Program-made: the position numbers and the translations under genes
Notes under the pieces: generated by a model
The model's database searches: none
What the model saw: the letters and a program-made list of their open reading frames with translations, nothing else
Told to the model about the DNA's origin: nothing
Shown here: positions 17,126-26,403 of the stretch, piece by piece
Layout of the letters: every line of letters starts with the position of its first letter
Position numbering within the stretch: position 1 is the first letter of the stretch
Source: G963674685 sp963674685
GTDB lineage: Bacteria; Lernaellota; Lernaellaia; JACKCT01
Reading direction: 5' to 3'
NCBI GenBank assembly: GCA_963674685.2
Contig: CAXXWT010000003.1
Span: forward strand, 434,001-498,000
DNA: 64,000 nucleotides

Positions 17126-17613
17126 CGGAATCGCGCCTCCACCATTTCCATGAACTCGCGCCGAATGGTTTTCAGACACTCGTTCACGCGCTCTGGCATT
17201 GCCATCAGCCGCTTCACGTAGGCGCCCCATTCCTTGGCCAGATCCGGGTCTTCACCGGCATCGATCTCATTGATGGTGATCTTGTTGCCTACGTCATCGT
17301 AAAGCCTGGCAGCGTAAATTCGCCCGCCGCCATTCTTTATCCACTCGACTCGTTCCACAAAGTGCAGGTGATTGCCATGGACGCTTGCGCCGAAATCAGC
17401 GAATCCCCGGTCGATCATCAAGATCGCATACACCCAGGATTTAACGACACCGTCGGAACCGATTTCCGGTTTTGCGCCCAGCACTTCCAGGCGATAGGGA
17501 TGAAAGGTCAGCGACTCGTCATCATCGAAAAACACACCAAACCAGAAGCCGTTTTTCGTAATGCCGTCGAGGACCCCCTGGAATCTCGCTATTTCTTCAT
17601 TCACGTTGATCAT
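17122..17613 (-). CDS. Hypothetical protein directly after the head-morphogenesis protein
   Basis: A 163-residue, single-domain alpha/beta protein (MINVNEEIARFQGVLDGITK onward) begins 6 bases after the 1530-residue gene. The middle has beta-strand pairs (FWFGVFFDDDESLTFHPYRL, HFVERVEWIKNGGGRIYAAR) and the C-terminus is a long helix. Family unknown. Tight linkage suggests a partner or immunity role. Confidence 0.6.
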   Translation of the reverse strand: MINVNEEIARFQGVLDGITKNGFWFGVFFDDDESLTFHPYRLEVLGAKPEIGSDGVVKSWVYAILMIDRGFADFGASVHGNHLHFVERVEWIKNGGGRIYAARLYDDVGNKITINEIDAGEDPDLAKEWGAYVKRLMAMPERVNECLKTIRREFMEMVEARFR

Positions 17614-17619
17614 TTCCGT

Positions 17620-20600
17620 TTACCATCCGTCGAATACAATGTTTTCGATTTGTCGCCCGTCCGGCAACTTTGTAAGGCCATGTTTCTTGAATGTCTGAAT
17701 GACCGCCCGCCGCTCAGACGCGCTGCTGGCAACGATACACTCGATGTTGTCGAGCAGTGTCACCGTGTACTTGAAAATCGTTTCGTCGCTGGTGTTGCGG
17801 GTCAAAATCCGCTTCCAGTCCTTGATGAACGATTTGCGATTTAGGCGCACTTCGTCACCGGTGCAGCGACCGTACTTGTCGTGATCGTAGGTGATCGAGT
17901 CCATCCGGCGTAGCAGTTTCTTCTTGAAATAGAGACCGGACTCGCCGGGATTTGCTTTCGTCGGAGTCTTGCGAATCCGAGTGAAAAAATAGCTTGCGCC
18001 GCCGGAGGACATATCCGCTTTGGGCGACATGCCGCCCGGTTTTATGCCAATCCGTATCTTTTCCACCGTGGAGATCATGGCCCCGTTGTGGCCCAGAGCC
18101 GAATCGACAAACTCCGTCAGATCAGCACCGTTAGTCAGAGTATGGCGAAGCGAATGCCCTTTGAGGTCTCGATCAAGATCAGCATCGGAGATATCAAAGC
18201 GCATCTGGACCCGGCGCCCCGCGCCTTCGAGATTTTTGCTCGTGGCATGTTGAAACGATCCAAACGGGTCGTAATGGGGCAGCTTCCTCACATCATCCAC
18301 ACCAAGTTCCCCGTTCCAGAACTGGCGCAGGATTGTAACCTGCCCCTGCTTGGTTTTCATCTCCTCGAACTTTTTCAAAGCCTGCTTAAATCGCGGCGAC
18401 TGATCGATATTCTGAATGTATGCTTGCTTCTGCAAATACATGATCTCCGCGTCCTCTATGGTCGCCGGTGTTGCATTCAGGCTCAAACGCTCCATCTTCT
18501 CAAGGGTTTTTTCAATCGTATCGGGGGAACAGACGCCATCAATTCGGATTTCCAGTTCCCCCGCAGAAGCATAGATGTTCTTGTTTCCTTTCCAGGGGCG
18601 ATAAACGGCGCTCACACCATCCTCGAACTCGATCTCGTATTGAACTCCGTCAGGCATGGTTTGATCAAAAATTGTCCGCAGATCCCGCTCCGCTCCGTCG
18701 GTGATGATTTCGCCGGCCACGTTGCTGCGTTTTTGCATCACGACCTTGCCCTTGCGAACCACCATGCCCTTGGGCTTGGGCGCTTCCTTTATTTTGGGTG
18801 CGGTGTTTCGAATATACTGATTGAACATCGAGACCTTTTTTCCAGGCCCCTTGCCACTTTGCACTTCAACGAAGATGCCATTGATTTCGTTGATCTTGTC
18901 GAGATATTCATCGGCCATCTTTCGGACTTCGGCATCATTATGCTTGAGCAACTTTTCCAATTTAGGGCGCAGTTTTATTGCGTTATCAATGCTGGTCTCG
19001 TTAAAACCTTTGTCCTTTAGGTGGTGGTTCACTGTTTTGATGGCCTTCAAAATGTCGTCATGAAATTCATCCTCCACCAGGGGATCGCCCACGCGGGAGA
19101 TGACCGTTTTCTTTTTTGCGGGACCGGCCTTTCTGATGGCGTCGAAGATTTTCTGCTCATGTTCGGGGCGCACTTTCAACTGCATCACAGTCTGATGCCC
19201 ATCAATCTTGCTCCCCTTCTTGATCGTCTGCTGAAAAATCAGGGCGTTCTGATCCTCAATCTCGTCCATGTCGATGGGGATGGACTTGCCCTGCCAACCG
19301 GCATCTGCGGCTTCGCGCACCATTTCCTCTTCGTACTTCGAAAGCCGCTTAACGGTTTTCACAGCCTTTTGGTCAAAGGAGAAACCGGGCAACCCGCGTT
19401 TCTTGGCCATCTGGTCATAGAACTTCTCAAAGTCACGCCGCACACTGTTCTTACGGTCCAGAGCCATCTGGTAGAAAGCTTCACGCTTCATTTTGTTTCG
19501 GGCGAAACGCCGCTCGGCATAGGGGCGAAGCAGATCGAGAAACTGATCGTCCGGTATGGCCTCAATGCGCTCGATATATTTCAGCGTGGACTGTAAATCC
19601 ATCTGAATTTTGCTTTCGGAAAACGCCCGCATCACCGTGTTGTAAAATGGCTCGGATGCGCCGTGGACCCTGTTCGGGTGATAGGCAATACTCAGCTTGT
19701 CGTCGCCGAGAAACTTATACAGCTGGCCTTTATCTATTCCAAAGAGATGCCCGTCCTGACCGCGTAGGAAGTTTTCCCAATGGCCGTCGTGATTGGAGAT
19801 CAGCCAGTCGGTCACATGCTCGCGCTGAATCTGCTCAAGCTCCTCGGGCAGCAGCTTCGACGGATCAATGCCTTTAAAATCCTTTTGCGCTTTGAGCTTG
19901 GGCACCATGCGCTGGATGGAACCGAGTTCGCCGTCCAGTTCAATGACCCGCACTTCCACGGCGTCCGGGTCGATCAGACGACCGATTCGATAGGCCGTCT
20001 CGTCGCCGTGGGCGCGGAATTCTTCACTGATAGGTTTGAACAGCCACTGCTTGCCCTGGTCGTCGTCATAAACATATTTGCGGTGCGCGCCGCCAAGTTC
20101 TGATCGAACCTCGCGCCGGTTTTTGAAAGGCTTTCTTACCCTGATCTTTTCCCAGGCCGCGTCAACGTCCGAAAAATGATCATCAGAAGAAACAACCTTC
20201 GTCGGATTTTTCGGCGGCGGGGGTGTTTCGAGTATTTCCACCGGCTTGGAGACCGGCGCTTTTTTTATTTTTGGCGCGACTGTCTTTTTCTTGCCGCCGT
20301 GCTTTTGCGCCCACTTCGCCCATTTGGCATCGACAGCATCATTGACCTTCGCCAGTTCGCCTTCGTCGAAGATCGTGAACCGGGCGACAAGCTCATTTTT
20401 ATTGTGCCATTGGTAATGCTTGAGCTTTGACTGCTGGGCCAGCTTCTTCAGGTCGCCCAGTGACATCCCCTGTATTTGGGCATCCCAGGCCGCCTTTTTC
20501 TGGGATATGGACGCTGTGAGAGAGCCGATCTCGTCGGCGTCTATATACTTGACCTTTTCCGCAATTGTATCGGTGGCCTTTTTGACTGAATCCAGAAACG

Positions 20601-22212
20601 CTTGAAATTGAGTGGCGTCCTCGGGCAAAACAACCGCGTCGAGAGCTTTGACCAGGTCGGCCTTGTGCTTTGTCACTTCCTCGACCGCCTGCACCGCCGT
20701 TTTATCGATGGACAGAGCTTTTTGCAGATCGTCGATCAACATACTTTTCGGCTTCAGTTTGCCGATTTTAAATTGCTTGATTTTGAGTTGCAGTTCCTTG
20801 CCCTTGAGCATGAAGTGAGACTTCGCGGGGTTTGGATCGAGCTTTTCCAGTTCCGCGATGAAATGCTTTTTCGTCTTGGCGATGGAAATGCCGTTTTTCA
20901 GGCACTCGTCCTGAAGCTCTTTTACGGTCATCGATGCGAAATCTGGTAGCGCTGCCGCCTCTTGGATAATCGCCGCGTGCGCCGCATCCCACTGCTTGAG
21001 CAAAGCGACCAAGTCGTCCTTCGTGCAGGTCTTGCTGATGCCGAAAGATTTGACCTGCTCCATAATCTGCTTGGAGGTCCAGGTCGAATAATCCACGCCG
21101 GGAGTCTTTTGCCCCAGCAGCTTTATAAAATCGGCCTTGGTCCGGTAGATCGAAATACCGCGATTTTTGCACTGGGCCTGCAGTTGCTTTTGAGTCAGCG
21201 AATCGTAATCGCCCTGTTTAACCGCCTTATTGGTTTTCGCCAGGTCTGCTTTGTGCGCACCGGCAGCGTCATGCACTTGCTGCGGGGTCATGATGCACGC
21301 GCCCGCTGAATCGGCGGGTCCGGCCATGGCGGTGAGTTTTAACGACTGTGCATTGCAGGTCCGGATCGGTACGGCAGTTACACAGCACCGACATCCTGGA
21401 TGACGTGGAATCGGCGGCGTCTTATCCACCGCGAACACTTTCCCGTCCAGTTCCAAACAGATCGGGCAAAGCCGTTCGTCATGCGCCACCATCCAGCGGA
21501 CCTGCCGCACACCCACGGTGTCGTAGAACTTGATCCGCCCCTGATTGTGGGCCCGGAGAGTTTCGGTCCTGGCGATCAGTTCAATGCGTTTCTGCGCCGT
21601 TGCGAAGACGGTCTTGCCCGCTTTTTTGAACGCCTCTTTGTCAATGATCACAGAACCGATGTCGCGTGCGACCTGGGGAATGGACTTACCGGCTGCGATC
21701 CCGACCACAATGGAGTTTTTGATCCCGCCGAGAAGCTCCGAGGAAACCTGCCCGGCAAGTTGCATGTCAAAGCGCACCAGAAAATCCAGCGCGCTTTTAT
21801 CCATCAGGGAGAAGGCGCTCTTCGCCAGACTCATCGTGGATTCGTGCGTTAAGGTGTCATAGCCGGGCAGGCCGTGGACCTTCAGTTCCAGCGCCCCTTG
21901 CGTCATGCCTTCGAGGTGGGCTTCCTTTGCCGCAGTTTTTAAGATCAAGGAATGATCGGCCTTTAGAACCTTGACCGTTTCCTCGATGCGCGCATTCAGC
22001 GCGGTCAGCCTGATCTGGTTAATCTTCTGTCCGGGCGTGATCGCACCGAGATCGGCATACCGGAGCAGGTCGGTCTTGACCCGCTTTTCCGCCTCGCGCA
22101 GGGAGGCGACCATGGTAGCCGTTTGCTTTTCCACATAAAGATCGCGTGCGGAAAAGGACTTCTCGACCGCCTGTTGAATACTTTGCGCCTGATCGAGAGC
22201 GATAGCTTCCAA
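17620..22212 (-). CDS. Giant head-morphogenesis (gp7-like) polyvalent protein with SAP-like repeats and kinase-like domain
   Basis: 1530 residues. Residues 1-290 form an SPP1 gp7/Mu gpF head-morphogenesis domain (LIARTETLRAHNQGRIKFYD, DERLCPICLELDGKVF, HPGCRCCV). Residues about 310-520 hold four repeats of a SAP/HeH-like helix-turn pattern (LTQKQLQAQCKNRGIS, WTSKQIMEQVKSFGIS, MTVKELQDECLKNGIS). Residues about 690-880 look like a PI3K/HipA-superfamily kinase: Lys in WLFKP, then DWLISNHDGHWENFL and a FGIDKGQ metal motif. From about 1240 to 1530 is an unassigned domain with SSGGASYFFTRIRK near 1405, toxin-like by position. The gene starts with TTG right at the portal stop. Probably packaged in the virion. 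Confidence 0.82.
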   Translation of the reverse strand: MEAIALDQAQSIQQAVEKSFSARDLYVEKQTATMVASLREAEKRVKTDLLRYADLGAITPGQKINQIRLTALNARIEETVKVLKADHSLILKTAAKEAHLEGMTQGALELKVHGLPGYDTLTHESTMSLAKSAFSLMDKSALDFLVRFDMQLAGQVSSELLGGIKNSIVVGIAAGKSIPQVARDIGSVIIDKEAFKKAGKTVFATAQKRIELIARTETLRAHNQGRIKFYDTVGVRQVRWMVAHDERLCPICLELDGKVFAVDKTPPIPRHPGCRCCVTAVPIRTCNAQSLKLTAMAGPADSAGACIMTPQQVHDAAGAHKADLAKTNKAVKQGDYDSLTQKQLQAQCKNRGISIYRTKADFIKLLGQKTPGVDYSTWTSKQIMEQVKSFGISKTCTKDDLVALLKQWDAAHAAIIQEAAALPDFASMTVKELQDECLKNGISIAKTKKHFIAELEKLDPNPAKSHFMLKGKELQLKIKQFKIGKLKPKSMLIDDLQKALSIDKTAVQAVEEVTKHKADLVKALDAVVLPEDATQFQAFLDSVKKATDTIAEKVKYIDADEIGSLTASISQKKAAWDAQIQGMSLGDLKKLAQQSKLKHYQWHNKNELVARFTIFDEGELAKVNDAVDAKWAKWAQKHGGKKKTVAPKIKKAPVSKPVEILETPPPPKNPTKVVSSDDHFSDVDAAWEKIRVRKPFKNRREVRSELGGAHRKYVYDDDQGKQWLFKPISEEFRAHGDETAYRIGRLIDPDAVEVRVIELDGELGSIQRMVPKLKAQKDFKGIDPSKLLPEELEQIQREHVTDWLISNHDGHWENFLRGQDGHLFGIDKGQLYKFLGDDKLSIAYHPNRVHGASEPFYNTVMRAFSESKIQMDLQSTLKYIERIEAIPDDQFLDLLRPYAERRFARNKMKREAFYQMALDRKNSVRRDFEKFYDQMAKKRGLPGFSFDQKAVKTVKRLSKYEEEMVREAADAGWQGKSIPIDMDEIEDQNALIFQQTIKKGSKIDGHQTVMQLKVRPEHEQKIFDAIRKAGPAKKKTVISRVGDPLVEDEFHDDILKAIKTVNHHLKDKGFNETSIDNAIKLRPKLEKLLKHNDAEVRKMADEYLDKINEINGIFVEVQSGKGPGKKVSMFNQYIRNTAPKIKEAPKPKGMVVRKGKVVMQKRSNVAGEIITDGAERDLRTIFDQTMPDGVQYEIEFEDGVSAVYRPWKGNKNIYASAGELEIRIDGVCSPDTIEKTLEKMERLSLNATPATIEDAEIMYLQKQAYIQNIDQSPRFKQALKKFEEMKTKQGQVTILRQFWNGELGVDDVRKLPHYDPFGSFQHATSKNLEGAGRRVQMRFDISDADLDRDLKGHSLRHTLTNGADLTEFVDSALGHNGAMISTVEKIRIGIKPGGMSPKADMSSGGASYFFTRIRKTPTKANPGESGLYFKKKLLRRMDSITYDHDKYGRCTGDEVRLNRKSFIKDWKRILTRNTSDETIFKYTVTLLDNIECIVASSASERRAVIQTFKKHGLTKLPDGRQIENIVFDGW

Positions 22213-23760
22213 TTACGCCGCCTTGCCCCGGAAAAACCGGCATGCCGAATCGTGGAATGCAGCCTCGCGCTCCAGCACCCGGCATTTGTTGGAGTCCTCA
22301 TCGAAATGCACGCACTCATTGCAGGTGTCGTTGGAAGAATGAGTCTTTGATGCAGCCTCGGAATACATCGCATCGACAGCCCGTTCTTCTTCTTTCTCAA
22401 TGGCTTTATCTTCGTTGTCGTCAGCCAGCCCCAACAGCTTACGCGCCGTTCCTCCGCTCATAATCCCAAGCTGCACCAGGGCGGTCACATCCTTGATGTC
22501 CCAGTTCATGTCTACGAGCCGCTGCTCCTTTGCGCGGTTGGATGACTCCACCTCCGGATTGAGGTTCATTTTTTCCTGGAGCGTGTTTTTGGAAATCAGA
22601 TTGCGGTCGTACAGGTCGATCAGGAGCTTTTTCTGGTCCACCTCGTTTTGCAGATCGAGATCAGAGAACGCATAATCAATTTCGGCTTCGATGCCCTTGA
22701 GGCCCTTCCACTCGTCATATATCCAGTCCAGGATGCGCCGGGCGGCTTGCTTAATCTCCTTGAGCATGATGATCATCTTTTGCATCGAAACCGAAGCCGT
22801 AGCGAAGTTAGGGCCGTCGCCGGTCACGATGCTGCGCGCCATGCCCAGGGCGATGAGGATGTCCTCTTTAATCTCCTTGACCTTGCGTTCGGTATTGAGC
22901 ACATGCCCCTCAGTGCCGTAGGTTTCAGCCTTCACATAGAACGGCACAACCAACCCGCTTCTCATGTCCATCTTGTTGATCTCGTTGCGGATGGTCTCCA
23001 GCATCTTTTTGTTGGGCATGATCACCTTGTCGCCATAGTGCCCGCCGACATGAATGAACCTCATCGGCGTGGTCCAGCGCTTGGCGATAGCGCGTTCAGC
23101 CTTTCGGAAATCCCGCAACAGTTCGATGGACTCGAAGGCCGGCAGCACCAGGCTGTTTCCACGAGGTGAAAACTCAGGCGCGTTCCATTTGATGTGAACC
23201 ATTTGGTCGAGGGCGAGAGCGACGCCGTCGTCAGTATTATCGAAATTGCCGTCGCGCATTTCCTTTTTCTGGACAGCTTCGACCAGCGCCCCGTTTTCAA
23301 ACTTCAGCTTCACGGAAATCGGGTTGATGCAGATAAGCTTCTCGATGTCGTCGCCGCCCTCATTGCGCCGCAGGTAACCAGTGCAATCGCCTTTGACGAG
23401 CAGTTGGAGGATCATGTCCTTTACGAAGCTGTTGACGTCCAGGCGCCGGGAAAGCTCGCGAGCCTGTTTCTTGGTTTCCTCTTCCTTGCTCGTCACGCCA
23501 ATCTCGTCGCCCATGGCGAACACCCGCCATGAATTGATCGTGTTTGAAACGATGGGTTCTTCGAGATAGAACTCCCATGCCCTGGCCGCGCGCTCATGCC
23601 ACTCGCGGGGGATGGTCTCGGTCACGCCCTGCTTTTCAAAGACGTTTGATGCAATAGATGCAGCAGCGCCCATCTGCGCCGGATCGAGTATGATGCCGAA
23701 GGATGAGAGGTCCGCATCCGGCTTTACTTTCGTTTGCGTCTTTCGTTTTTTAGCGCTCAA
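22213..23760 (-). CDS. Portal protein
   Basis: This 515-residue protein lies between TerL and the head-morphogenesis gene, the standard portal position. FVKDMILQLLVKGDCTGYLR, PISVKLKFENG, MVHIKWNAPEFSPRGNSLVL, TERKVKEIKEDILIALGM, and a long C-terminal helix region fit DUF935/SPP1-like portals that form the dodecameric DNA gate. A TTG at 23760 with GAGGAG six bases upstream is the best start; the reading frame extends further into TerL but without signals. The C-terminus has a Cys cluster (CNECVHFDEDSNKC, then C) that could bind zinc, which is unusual for a portal. Confidence 0.85.
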   Translation of the reverse strand: MSAKKRKTQTKVKPDADLSSFGIILDPAQMGAAASIASNVFEKQGVTETIPREWHERAARAWEFYLEEPIVSNTINSWRVFAMGDEIGVTSKEEETKKQARELSRRLDVNSFVKDMILQLLVKGDCTGYLRRNEGGDDIEKLICINPISVKLKFENGALVEAVQKKEMRDGNFDNTDDGVALALDQMVHIKWNAPEFSPRGNSLVLPAFESIELLRDFRKAERAIAKRWTTPMRFIHVGGHYGDKVIMPNKKMLETIRNEINKMDMRSGLVVPFYVKAETYGTEGHVLNTERKVKEIKEDILIALGMARSIVTGDGPNFATASVSMQKMIIMLKEIKQAARRILDWIYDEWKGLKGIEAEIDYAFSDLDLQNEVDQKKLLIDLYDRNLISKNTLQEKMNLNPEVESSNRAKEQRLVDMNWDIKDVTALVQLGIMSGGTARKLLGLADDNEDKAIEKEEERAVDAMYSEAASKTHSSNDTCNECVHFDEDSNKCRVLEREAAFHDSACRFFRGKAA

Positions 23761-23773
23761 TGCTTTCTCCTCA

Positions 23774-25306
23774 CTAAAAAATCGGGTCCGTGGCCACAGG
23801 CGCCACAAAGACTTCGATAAATCGGGTCTGCTGTTTGTCAAACTCGGTCCGCTCCCGCACCAGCGCCATGCATCGCACCGCATCGATGATGTGGTCATTG
23901 CCCTTGGAATAGGTCACCCGACCGTTGCTCATCGTGTAGGTCTGCGTGGCGAACTGCTCTTCAAGCTGCCGGTCGGTCGTTGCAAATGCGATGTCGCGCC
24001 GCTGCATCGAGCCGTTGATCAGGCTGGTCATGTATTCCTTGGTGCGCTTTTTGATCGGCTTGCCCGCGTCGTTGAATCCGACGATGGTGCTTCCTCCGAA
24101 ATTAAAGCCCTTGAGCCGCTGCACGAACTCCCGGTCTTTGAACTTGTCCAGGCTCGTAAGCTCCTGCACCACGGCCAGGCCGTTGCCGCCGTTGTCGATG
24201 CCGATGCCGGTGAACTCGAAGTAGATGTCCAGAACGCGGATCAATTCCGATAACCAGGGATACGGCACCTGCTCGCCGTGAACACGCAGGATTTCCCGCG
24301 CCACGCCTTCATCGTCCTCGTGAAAGACCACAAGCTCCGACGGGTCGCTGGTGTATCCGGTGTCGATTCCCATCCAGAAAATGCCCTTACGCGGCGACAG
24401 GTTTAGCAGCATGTCGAAACGCTGGCGCACCTCGTCATCGCTGTCGCAGCCTTCAAGTTCCTCGGCGGTAATGGTCACCAGACGAAACTCCGGTACTTTC
24501 CTTCTGCACCCATGAAATGCGGTCATGACAAAAGCGCCGAAGGAAGGCTGCCCATGTTCTCCAGCCACTTCGTGTTGCCAGCCCGACGACTCCTTACCTC
24601 CGTAAAATTCCAGAAGCTCCTCTTCGCGTTCGTCGTTCCAGTTTGGATTGAACCAGGAGGGCCAACGGAAGATTTTCCATTTTTTGGACTGGGTCAGCCG
24701 GTAGTAGGTCGTGTCCCGAATGCCGTTGGGCGTCGAGTAAACACGAAATTTACCACCGGCGTTCAGGCATTGGCGAAGCGCGTTCCACGCCTCTTCCGGC
24801 AGCCACGCCCCTTCGTCGACCCACAGCCGGTCCACATGTAACGACCGAAATGACTCGCCGCGTGGTCCAGCCGGGCGAAAGTGAAGAACGGTGCGGTTGG
24901 TAAATTCAATCTGGAAATACGGGTTCCGCTTGATTTTCAGATTGCCGAGCTTGTTTCGTGCGATGGAGGCTTCCAGATCGGGATTGGCGAATAGCTGAAA
25001 CTCCACCTCTTCGATGATCGTGTTCAAATGCCCCTGGTGCGGAGCGCCCACCAGTCCAGATCCTCCCGGAGTGGTGAATGCGTAATGCAGAACGTCGGTG
25101 GACAGCGAAATGGTTTTTCCATTATCTCGGCCATCGAGGTGAATGATGTTTCTCCGCCGACATCGCAGGTCATCAACCTGGTGCTTCCAATAATCGCGCC
25201 GACTGCCATCCCGGTTTTGTAGGTACGACTCGCCCCAACGAACCGGGTCCAGCAGCACCCTGGCAATGGCCTCTTCGTTCTTTGGAAGCGATGTGGTCGT
25301 CGTCAT
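23774..25306 (-). CDS. terL: Terminase large subunit
   Basis: 510 residues with an ATPase and a nuclease domain. The Walker A is a variant (HLDGRDNGKTISLS), Walker B is DRLWVDEG, and a coupling STPNG motif follows. The RNase H-like nuclease shows GIDTGYTSDP (first Asp), GIDNGGNG (second) and HIIDAVRC (third). It packages DNA through the portal, whose gene follows 14 bases later. The ATG at 25306 has GGAGG seven bases upstream. It is separated from the terS candidate by the plus-strand cassette. Confidence 0.93.
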   Translation of the reverse strand: MTTTTSLPKNEEAIARVLLDPVRWGESYLQNRDGSRRDYWKHQVDDLRCRRRNIIHLDGRDNGKTISLSTDVLHYAFTTPGGSGLVGAPHQGHLNTIIEEVEFQLFANPDLEASIARNKLGNLKIKRNPYFQIEFTNRTVLHFRPAGPRGESFRSLHVDRLWVDEGAWLPEEAWNALRQCLNAGGKFRVYSTPNGIRDTTYYRLTQSKKWKIFRWPSWFNPNWNDEREEELLEFYGGKESSGWQHEVAGEHGQPSFGAFVMTAFHGCRRKVPEFRLVTITAEELEGCDSDDEVRQRFDMLLNLSPRKGIFWMGIDTGYTSDPSELVVFHEDDEGVAREILRVHGEQVPYPWLSELIRVLDIYFEFTGIGIDNGGNGLAVVQELTSLDKFKDREFVQRLKGFNFGGSTIVGFNDAGKPIKKRTKEYMTSLINGSMQRRDIAFATTDRQLEEQFATQTYTMSNGRVTYSKGNDHIIDAVRCMALVRERTEFDKQQTRFIEVFVAPVATDPIF

Positions 25307-25413
25307 GCGGCCTCCAAATAAATCTTCGCCAGATCGCGATTATTCCCTTGATCTTCTCGTGAACCGAAGCGATGTGTGTGCTCGTAAGAGGCTGATCTGA
25401 AAGGAGATATCAC

Positions 25414-25623
25414 ATGGCGAGTTACATCCTGACCAACCTGGACACCGGAGCGATCCTTGGCCAAAAGCTGAATGAGCGGAGCGCTCGCCCCTTCGTCAGC
25501 ATTGCCGAGGCTTATGAAACGCTGGCTCGGATGGAAGCGAAGGCGGGCGCGAACTCCGACGATGCGGGACATTCGTTCAATGCATGGAGACTCTGCGAAA
25601 TCAACCCGGTCGAAAGACCATAA
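25414..25623 (+). CDS. Small hypothetical protein of the cassette
   Basis: A 69-residue protein (MASYILTNLDTGAILGQKLN onward) with a GAAAGGAGATATCAC ribosome-binding site. A short helix (SIAEAYETLARMEAKAG) lies in the middle. It is the first gene of the cassette, divergent from terL. Function unknown. Confidence 0.6.
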   Translation: MASYILTNLDTGAILGQKLNERSARPFVSIAEAYETLARMEAKAGANSDDAGHSFNAWRLCEINPVERP

Positions 25624-25647
25624 ACACTGAACCGAAAGGAAAATGCC

Positions 25648-26082
25648 ATGTCCAAGAAAGTCACCACACTCAAAGAGGCCGTCGAGAAGTACATGGAGCA
25701 TCTGGAGGCTGAAGGAAAAACCGAACGCACGAGGTATACATACCTCATGGATCTGAAACTGGCCCTTGCACATTTCGGCGAGGATAAAAAGCTCGACAAG
25801 CTCATCCCTGCACAGGTCGCGGGCTTTTTCAAAAGCGACCTGGTCACCAAGGTCCCCAAAAGCGGACGCGAGAAAAGTCCCATTACGGTGACTAAAACAT
25901 TGAGGGTCTTTCGCCAGATGCTGGTTTTTTGCCGCGATCAGAAGTGGATTGAAACGCTTCCACTCACGAAAGATGAAGCCGCGAAGGTCAAGGACAAGGC
26001 CGAGCCGAAAAAGGCCGAACCCAAGCAGACCGCGAAAGCCGACAGCGAGCAACCCACCGAAGCCGCCGCCGAGGAGAAATAA
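25648..26082 (+). CDS. Orphan core-binding (SAM-like) domain of a tyrosine recombinase
   Basis: This 144-residue protein has only the N-terminal DNA-arm/core-binding domain of a phage integrase (TLKEAVEKYMEHLEAEGKTE, LDKLIPAQVAGFFKSDLVTK, TVTKTLRVFRQML) and then a Lys/Ala/Glu/Pro-rich tail of about 35 residues instead of a catalytic domain. It resembles the N-terminus of the recombinase at 27904 in the same cassette (both have LEAEGK, a DL motif and FxxSDxVTK). It has none of the R-H-R-Y residues, so it cannot cut DNA; a competitor or accessory for the full recombinase is an inference. Confidence 0.7.
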   Translation: MSKKVTTLKEAVEKYMEHLEAEGKTERTRYTYLMDLKLALAHFGEDKKLDKLIPAQVAGFFKSDLVTKVPKSGREKSPITVTKTLRVFRQMLVFCRDQKWIETLPLTKDEAAKVKDKAEPKKAEPKQTAKADSEQPTEAAAEEK

Positions 26083-26085
26083 CCG

Positions 26086-26307
26086 ATGGTCGATTCGATC
26101 CCCATCCCGCCCGAAGTCCTCGAAGGCATCGAGGCTGTGAGAAAAAGCGGGAGAACCAACATGCTGGATCGCCCAGCGGTTGCCGCCATCGCGCTGGAAC
26201 TCGGCCACATCGATGCGGCCTTCTGGCTTGAAGACAAGGCCAACCACACCACATACGCCAACGGCATTTTCAAAGGCTTTACCAAAGAGAAGAATCCCAC
26301 CCCGTAA
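26086..26307 (+). CDS. DUF5049-like small phage protein
   Basis: 73 residues. The pattern IPPEVLEGIEAVRKSGRTNM, LDRPAVAAIALELGHIDAAF, and a C-terminal NGIFKGF fits DUF5049 (IPxxVxxxIxxVRxxGxTNMxDxxxVxxxA), a family of small proteins common in phage early regions, with no known activity. It starts 3 bases after the previous stop with GAGGAG upstream. A terminator follows at 26337. Confidence 0.75.
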   Translation: MVDSIPIPPEVLEGIEAVRKSGRTNMLDRPAVAAIALELGHIDAAFWLEDKANHTTYANGIFKGFTKEKNPTP

Positions 26308-26336
26308 AATCTCGCCACTACGCCCTCCCGCAATGA

Positions 26337-26360
26337 GCGCCCTTTTCTGGGCGTTTCTCT
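26337..26360 (+). terminator. Terminator after the DUF5049-like gene
   Basis: CGCCC / GGGCG stem with a 6-base loop, followed by TTTCTCTT on the plus strand. It separates the first three cassette genes from the rest. Confidence 0.55.
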
Positions 26361-26403
26361 TCGGGCTGTAAAACCTCTCATAAGTACCTGAATATCCTTG
26401 ACT

